DNA of 64,000 bases, from positions 10,292,001 to 10,356,000 of the forward strand of contig NC_079882.1 of NCBI RefSeq assembly GCF_029227915.1. Direction: 5' to 3'. This stretch comes from Hydractinia symbiolongicarpus. Its lineage: Eukaryota > Cnidaria > Hydrozoa > Anthoathecata > Hydractiniidae. Of the stretch, positions 56,281 to 64,000 are shown piece after piece. The notes beneath the pieces are model-generated. The model saw only the letters and a list, made by a program, of their open reading frames with translations, was not told the DNA's origin and did not search any database. Position 1 is the stretch's first letter. Every line of letters begins with the position of its first letter. Position numbers and translations under genes: made by a program.

Positions 56281-57923
56281 ATGTTATGTGGCGTAAAATC
56301 ATCACCAGCCAGATTGACTCAAAGTAGAAAGAAAAGATTTTCTTCAGCAAGTAGAAGTTCAGAGGAAGTCCAAACAGAGATGATTTCTTTGTACAAATGT
56401 GGAGACAACAGCACATCGCGTACCACATCTGTTGTTTGGGTAAGTGAGGTGATTTCTCGAGTGTATCTTGCAGGTTTTTTAAGCTATATCGAATTATACT
56501 ACTAATTCCAACTTATTTTTTGAAACAGTAAACGCGGGAAGATTTGCATAAACGTTCTTCATACGTTGTTTTTTTTATAATAACAAAAAAATGTTTTACA
56601 CGACGTTTCTGTTTGATATAACATGGATAAGCAACTTAAAAACAAACATTGACATTATTAACGACAATTTTTGACGATGTTCAGAGGCATTTTTCAGGAC
56701 GATGGAGCCTCGATTAAATCTCACGAGGAAGAGGAAGAAGCCTTCAAGTTTACACGAAGTCAATCTTACAAGCTAAAAAGTGGCAGTTTTCAACGCTCAC
56801 GTATAAGAGGAAAAATATCAGGTACTTTTTTAGTTTGTAATTCAACATTGATCATTGATTGGCGAATATTATTGAATGTTCCCCCAATTACAACTACGGA
56901 AATTTTCTTAAACTTTTAGAAGCAGATGAAGATATAGGCTCATTGGTAAGTTAAATTGCTTTGTCTGTGGTCTAACTTCGTCAAAAATAAATTATAAATT
57001 AATACTTTGACATTTGTGTTCAAAGGATGTAAATTTAAACAGATACAGTAAAGATACAGTTTTTAACACCCGGCTCGGCCGTCGTCGTAAATCTGCTTCA
57101 TTCAGTGAATTTAGTGTATTGGATACCTCTTCGACCAGTACCATCAACAGTGACAGAACGTCCGACTATCCTGTTAATAATCGAAGCAACAAGCAAAATA
57201 AAAGGTCTCGATCAACCAGTGTACAGAACGCGGGAAAAAGATACGCTCAAGTTCAAGTAAGTATTCATTTTATTTCTATTTAGAATCCTTAAATTTTGCC
57301 GTTTTTTAGTGGTCGCTTCTGTGTCTTGTTACCTGGCAACGTTGCATAGGAATGACGTAAAAGTTTGTTTATTTTTTTCGGGTTTTCTCATGTGCTCTTG
57401 AACTCCGATCTTTGTTTTGTAAGAAAAACATCAGAAAGTAAAAAAGAGACTTGCGAAAGTGAAATTTGTCTCAAAGGAGGAGGGTTCTAAAAAGATATAA
57501 TAAAAAAGGTCCAAAGTATTACCACTGAATATTTTTGCAAATGTTACCTTTTTAATTTGATATTTACAAATTGGTTTTAACGAAGTTCATCATCGTAGAA
57601 TTTTTTACAAATACAAAAACTTAAAATTACGCTCCTGGACTTTCAAGTAATTTTTGAAATCCAGAGAAGCCAACATGTTCATAGTTGAAAAGTTAAAACA
57701 TTGGATGTTTTTAATTTTTCGTAAACAGGCAACATCATTCGACGAAAATTTGACGTCGATTTCATATGCTCGAAGATTTCACCAGTACAAACAACAGCCT
57801 GATTATGCCGATAGTGTGACGGGGTCTTACCAATCTAGCGATGAAAACGTGTCCGATGGAAGTAACGAATTGCTGTTCAAGAGAGGAGAGACCTGGAGAA
57901 CACCCTTCGTAAGCCATCAAGGG
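56281..57923 (+). CDS. Ser-rich protein of unknown family, five consecutive exons (gene continues)
   Basis: Exons at 56281-56439 or so (the donor follows SVVW, GTAAGT), 56698-56821, 56920-56945, 57026-57256 and 57729-57923 join with one open frame (phases 0, 1, 0, 0, 0) and canonical GT..AG borders. The third is a 26-base microexon. The product is hydrophilic and Ser/Arg-rich: SRKKRFSSASRSSEEVQTEM, SHEEEEEAFKFTRSQSYKL, GRRRKSASFSEFSVLD, and a Gln/Tyr part RRFHQYKQQPDYADSV. RRRKS is a likely basophilic-kinase site. No folded domain is seen, so this is a disordered part of a larger protein. The ATG at 56281 may be internal, and the 3' exons are not found in the window. Confidence 0.6.
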
Positions 57924-60712
57924 GTAAATATCTTTTACGTTTTCTAAGCTGCTGGTTTATGTATTTTTAGACGCAATTTGAACTTGTTAATGTTCAAAGT
58001 GGACTTGGGTTCATTAGGTTATAATGGGTTTATTGTTGCTGACGAATTTCGGGGGCCCTGAGGGCTCTCTGACGTGAATTTTTCCGTGCAGCAGACGTGT
58101 TAGAAGATGGGCCTCGCTCCAGCACGACGTACATAGCCCTGCACGACTGTGCCAATGCCCACTAAAAACTAAAAAGCGCGCCCAAACTTGAAATTACGGC
58201 GATTCAAGAGTGAACTCATTGGTGGAAATCAGGAAGTACGTTATTATGCACTGCAGGGCTTTTAACGCTCATAAAAAATGATTTGGACTTTTGAAACGAA
58301 CAGCACTGGTAAAAGCGCTTCTCAACATTTGCGCAATACTAAGCGCTCTAAAACGTGCGCCTTGAAACGGCGTGCTGAAAATATTGAAGTAAACTTTCGC
58401 CTCCAACCAACTTCCGCAACTTGATACGTTTTTCCAAGTATGTAAAATCGCCGAACAAGTGCCAGTGTCTAATTATCTTTGCGGATGGTTTTAAATTTAA
58501 TTGTCTTTTTCTAGTAATACAAATTTAATAAACTGTTTTATGATAGCTGTAATGACTAATTGGCATTTATATCATTAAAAATATTTCATAATTATTAATT
58601 CTGTTAATGGGTATACGTACAAATTTTAAAAAACTATCTATAACAAGCCCTGCGTATGAAGTTGATTAGGAGACCTCTTGAATAAACAAATAATTTAGTT
58701 AAACACTCGAATGATTAATTTATTTTTCCTAAGAGACCATTTTAATCTGGCGACATGTGAATGGCCTAAAGACGTGAAATATGATTATTCTACATTCAGC
58801 TTATTTTCAAAATGGTACCATGAATAACCAGCTAATCAAATGATTTTATAGTACTTTGACACGTCACAAGTATTTTAATAGCCACTTCAAACTGGATTGT
58901 TGGAAATGAATTTTCTCACACATGGTCTATAATAAAAAAATTGTATCCAGTTTTACAGGTTTTGTAGAGTACAAGCTCTGCATATCATCACGCATACTGT
59001 ATCCGCACCAACATGTAGACAAAATTAAGTGCTTCGAAATTTCTTTTGAATTTCTTAGTGATTTTTAACCCTATTAAGGTTACGATCTAAGTGACCCGAT
59101 TTAAGCCCTCTCCCTGTAGCTACTGAACTTTAAAAATTACCAGTAAGATGTGATAACCATCACAAACTAAGATGGCGGTGTCTCCTAGTAATTCGCTGAT
59201 GTCAGCAAATATTGGTGCAACGTGTACCTTTCTGATAAGCTTTTTCCATTGCTGTTTTTAACCTTTTAAATGATGTAACTTTAATAATATAATAATATGT
59301 TTAATAATATTTCAATTTGTTATAATCGGTAAAAAATCGCAATGACTCCAAAAGTTCATACACGTCAAGCATATAAAAGCATTTACCTTGGAGCTGTAAT
59401 AACTTAAAAAGGGTATGGGTGTATTTTACGCCCTCCTGGAGTAAAAGGCATGAGAAAGGCACAAAACAGAAAGGAATGAACATACTGAGACCATTTAGTG
59501 GTCAAATAACCAACGTTATATCCATTGCAATCATAAATTTTTATATAAATTTTCAACTTTTGCCGCCGAAGGGTTTATAACGAAGGACATAATTGCCACC
59601 CTTGTTGTGACACAATACTATTTTTTTTAATTTATTAACCCCCATAAACCCCATAGTTCGAAATAAATCCTGTGAGGTAATCAAATGTTACAGACCGAAG
59701 GTAGAGCACTCAGTAGCTGGAATAGGGTTAAAATGTAGGGTACTGATTCTTAAATCATATCTATGAATTAAGTATCCAGAAAGGTATAAAACACATAGCA
59801 AATGATATGTTATGCATTACTACTGACTATGCTACTGTACACAAACATAACGACCTACTGTGTTGAATATAAATAATGTTGTAAACGATAGATTAAAGTA
59901 AATAAGTAAATAAGGAATTATGATAATGCCCTTAAGGAAGTAGACTCGGTGTTTGTCTTTTTACAAGCGACAAAACAAAGCCTGTAATGTTACTGGCAAA
60001 AATGTATTTATTGCAGTTGTTCATTGGTTATTCTTTTTAGCTTAACTATATAAAAATCCAGGTAACACTGACACAGGATTTAATTGAAACCAGATATCAA
60101 AACACTATATGAAAAAGTGACAATAAGAAGTCCTAATGCATTTATAAGGATAAAAAAAAGATCTTAGTAAAACTCAGTAAGTATGAAGATCAGATTAATA
60201 AAACACATCATTGTCTATATCATTCTTCTCTCCCACAGCAACTTATAAACAAAAGTAAAACCTTATTTAGCAGATTATTATATTTTGCCTAGAAGAATAA
60301 ATCAAACTTGATAAATAATTAAAAACTAACCAGTTTAAACAACAATCCAATCAAGGAAGTGAAAAAATTACATTTTTAATTCGTAATTTTTTGAAATTAT
60401 GCTTTAATTAACATCATTAGATTTTGCTGATGAAGTTGAAAGTGGTAGAATGTTGATGAGTCATTAGTACCTAATATTTCTGATATCCTAATAAGAAATG
60501 GCCAACATCCTTTAAAGAAAAACAATGCCTTCTAAGTATTTTGTGAATGTTTTTGTTTGTTTCTTAACTGCGAATGAAGATTAATTTTAATGAAACATTG
60601 AAAACAGTGTAAGGCGATTTGACACGTTGATAATACGGCTCTGTCGTTAAATTGTGGATTTTAAATAAATTTTGTTAGTCAAAGACTCCGAACTGTCGTA
60701 ACAAGTGTTGAG
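57924..60712. other. Probable intron or intergenic DNA
   Basis: No exon matched the phase-0 donor at 57924. A GC-richer block at 58030-58440 looks like a decayed element of unknown kind. The rest is AT-rich. Confidence 0.35.
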
Positions 60713-60841
60713 ATGGCTTTCGATAGATTTTCCTTATCTTCAAACGAGAGCTTCTCAAGTCAAGCTGAATATGAAAAATATTACCTCAAACTGTTTGATT
60801 TAAAAATTAATGGAATTTTTGAAGTAAATTACAGATATGAG
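60713..60841 (+). CDS. Possible first coding exon of an unidentified gene
   Basis: ATG at 60713 opens 43 codons (MAFDRFSLSSNESFSSQAEY) ending at TAT GAG followed by GTAACT, a phase-0 donor. Composition is protein-like, but no next exon is found within the remaining window. Confidence 0.3.
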
Positions 60842-63800
60842 GTAACTAATAATTATTAAATTTATTTATTTATTTATTGGTTTTGATATTAAATTTATGT
60901 TCGTATATTCCGCCACAAAAATTTATATAATTGTTTCTGAAATCTATATTTGCTCAAGAATGATGTTGGTTGCAAGTAAAGCTTACATTTAGTGCAGTAA
61001 AAGTAATATTTTGCAATAAAAAAATTATTTTTACTAGTGACAAACCTATAACGTCAACCTCGTACCCAGAACCTTTTGACCTTTTTATGATTGAAATGAA
61101 AAAATTGTTTGTTCGTCTTTTCATTATAATAAAAAATGTCCTGGGAACGAATTTTCTTATGATCTATATTGTCTCAAAATTTTACTGTAGCATGTTTCTT
61201 TTGGTATAAAAAGTGTTTTATAGATATGAACCAAGATGACTTGTCTTCTGTACTTTGTATTAGATTGACCATTATGAACCAACCTCCTTCTCTGGTCTAT
61301 TATACGCCCATAATATGCGGAGAGGATAGCTCTGCTATGTCCTCGTCCTTATTCCCTGGGGATTTTGCCTTTTTGATTAAATTAAGGCCCTGACAAATGG
61401 TGATCACATGATCGCTTGTAATTTATGAAAATTACAGCCCCGTCATAGTGGCTCAGAGGCCAAGACACCGGACGAGGATGTAGCTGTCTTGTCAAAGACA
61501 CCTATGCGTAAATAAAAGTCCTGAGAATGAGGTTGTATTGCGAACGTTATGTAAAAATATATTAATGTTTCATAGTGTCAATCCTCTCAAAGCTACAGGA
61601 CTATGTTTTCCGATTGTAAATAATTGAAATATGTGCGTGAATTTTCGCGCCAAAATAAGTAGAGCTATTAAGAAATGTTTTAAAAAAGGGAGCTTTCTCA
61701 ATAAGTATTGATGCATAGTGTTACCCTTGTAAAAAGGATAGACTTCGGAGACTAACAAGTGGCATGAAGAATAGCGGTCCATCCATCTTTATTGTCACTT
61801 AGCTATGATTCTACTTGTACCAGTAAGTTAAGAATGCACGAAACAACTTTGGAAAGATGGAACATTCTAGATAACGTAATCAAAATATTATTGTTTGCTA
61901 CGGTTGGCTACGGTTGTATGCAAAAAAAAGTGCAACTTAGCATTTCCTTTTTTTAATAAGTAACGAACACTTTTAACGAGCAATTGGTCACTAACCAATA
62001 AAATAGATTTACAAATAATAAAAAAACACCAACAAATTGACATTGTTTTGATGTGGTTACTTTCGCTCAAAGCTCCTTGTTATTTTTCAACAATAAAATT
62101 AAAACGAGGAGTTTCTTGAAAAACCGCATCATTCGCAACGCGACCAGAAATCTAAAGCTTGTAATTTTTTATTTTCTTGATTCGCACTGGTAAGACATTT
62201 TCCAGATTTTTTAAAAACAAATTAAAAAAAAGCGTAGGTTTGCAAGTCAAAATATTTTGCTTTTTAAAATCAGGAAAAGTTGCACGTGAGCAGTCATGCT
62301 GAATCTAAAGTTACTTGTAAGTACAAAAATATTACTGCTATTTCGTAGTAACAGGGTCATACAGAAACACATTTTTCAAACGTAGACGATGGATAACCAG
62401 TGATTACTAGCTTAAGGAAGAAAAAAAAAATCCACAAGAAATTTTGCGGAAATATTTTTTGTAAATAAATGGTGTTAAAATGCTTTATTTTTGCGGATTG
62501 TATTTTTGCGGATCTTGAAGATTCAATTAAATAATTCAATTGCTGAAGAGAAAAGGTATTAAATACCTTCTAAATCTAAAGCAAAACTCAATGACTTGTT
62601 TCCTCTACAGGAAATCGAAGTATAAGAAATAAAAGGTTTGACGGTAGAAATTTGTGCAGATGATCGATTTAATTTTTTTTAGACAGATTATGGCCAAACC
62701 TACATCACGTAGCATACCAAAAATAAGATACTCAATTTCTTTCGCAAAACATCGTTTACTACGTTCCAACAACATTCAATCAAGTTCTCATCTCCCCATA
62801 ACCCACAATAATGTTGTGTTTGTCAACATTAAAAAAAAAAATAACAAAACTTCTTTCCAATTTTTTTGCATGCTATTTAATCATTTAATTTCAGTACAAT
62901 ACCTCACAAAAATAATTATATATCAGATGAATCAATTAAACTACTATTGACTTCGTACAATAAAAATATACAATGATTTGTAGAAATAGGAGTAACACCC
63001 AACTGAGTTTCGCAGACCATTACAAAAACTTTGTCATAATAAGCAAGTAATTGCCAGATGTGTAAAACTTCGAACGTGCTCCATGCTCCTTTTAAACGTC
63101 AAGAAAGTTCAAAGACAGAAAAACATGGAATCATTTTTATCGATGTGTAAGGTATGGTTTTTGTAAACAAAGTGATGAAAAGCATGACTTTCTAAATTAT
63201 ATCAAATCACATGAATTATTTAAATAAATCGTAAAAAAAGTCAATTAATTAATTATAGTAATTACTTCCCTATTAAGTGGGCTTGTAATACTCACGTGAT
63301 CAAGTATTGAAGAGACACAAGCAACCAAGACCATGCAACGTTTTCACATATTTGTATAATCCATTTTTCTCTTGTTTTAAAGCCCAAATTGATTAAGGCT
63401 TTTTTTAATCAACGGAAGTTTGATTAAAAAGTTAAAGCAAAATTCTATTTTCTTATTTCCATAATACTTACACAACAATAGAGAACTTGACAATTTTCGA
63501 GGAGTTTTCGTCAAAGAAGTGGGGAACTTTTGTTTCGACCATATCTTGCGTTGAATTTTAGCTTAAAACCAGACTTCATGTTAAATTTAAGCGATACATA
63601 GCCTACAAGGTTCGCAGTGAATTCTTAACGTCGTGAACAACAATTGTAGTCTCGATTCCACAAATAAAATAGGCACATCCAGCCTCACACAAGTCTTGGA
63701 TGTGCTTATATATAAAATAACGTGTACACACCCAGATATGACGTCGTAAAAATGTCTTAAACTGGTGGAAACAGAAAATAGAAACAACATTTCGAATATT

Positions 63801-64000
63801 TAGCAAAACCTTTATTTGTTTTTAATGTAAAGACCTGCACGAAATAATTCCCCTGAGTATTAATTTAGATAAGGAGAGTATAATTGCTTATTCGGATTTG
63901 AATGTTTGTTATTTATTTATGGAAATAAATGTAATCGATAATCGAGGTTGTTTAGGGTCATAAGTGTTAAATTGCAAAAAATGCAATTTTGATTTTTAAC
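60842..64000. other. Non-coding stretch to the window end
   Basis: Contains inverted repeats (61049-61165; weaker at about 61268-61400 and 61508-61533), a tRNA-like GTGGCTCAGAGGCCAAGACA relic near 61449, and AT-rich sequence. Minus-strand ORFs at 63587-63806 have no splice or family support. Confidence 0.4.
61049..61165. mobile_element. MITE-like inverted repeat, CTCG/CCAGG family
   Basis: GTCAACCTCGTACCCAGAACC at the left and the inverted TGTCCTGGGAACGAATTTTC at the right. About 115 bases, AT-rich interior. Confidence 0.55.

Noticed and set aside
63587-63806. Two overlapping minus-strand ORFs of 67 codons
   Set aside because: Cys-containing and protein-like in places, but two frames overlap and there is no splice or family evidence.

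Overview
The window looks like nuclear DNA of a cnidarian, most likely a hydrozoan. It is AT-rich, its genes have short introns with GT..AG borders, a Hox-class homeobox gene is present, and much of the sequence is dispersed transposon debris. The organism call is an inference from gene content; no ribosomal or organellar marker is present.

Layout. 65-3355 (+) is the 3' part of a saposin-like gene with five SapB domains, each built from three exons. 3.4-9.2 kb is mostly non-coding with small inverted repeats; it holds one small two-exon gene (7741-8214, +) and one weaker exon on the minus strand. 9198-11165 (-) is an intact HEAT-repeat protein in one coding exon. 11.2-16.9 kb is repeat-rich: a tRNA-derived SINE, two abutting MITEs that share a TTAA, and other fragments.

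16942-33482 is a complete-length but decayed Polinton/Maverick element of about 16.5 kb, with terminal inverted repeats of about 210 bp that begin AG and end CT. Rightward it carries protein-primed-type family B DNA polymerase, small membrane proteins, a packaging-type ATPase and a BRO-N protein. Leftward come a DD35E integrase, a conserved hydrophobic protein and a double-jelly-roll-type major capsid protein. Then follow structural-type genes on both strands, a SAP-like protein and a DUF4116-like repeat protein. The set implies DNA replication, integration and virion formation, but most genes are broken by stop codons or frameshifts, so the copy is probably not autonomous. Short palindromes of unrelated sequence lie at or just upstream of several start codons in the element.

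33.5-35.8 kb has a tandem repeat and a reverse-transcriptase-type fragment. 35838-36515 (+) is a single-exon ankyrin-repeat protein. 36.5-45.8 kb is a long gene-poor stretch with a decayed non-LTR retroelement and inverted repeats. 45933-46882 (+) is a two-exon Hox-class gene with a TATA box. 47-56 kb is again gene-poor. 56281-57923 (+) is a run of five phase-consistent exons of a Ser-rich protein I cannot name. The rest to 64000 holds repeats and one possible first exon.
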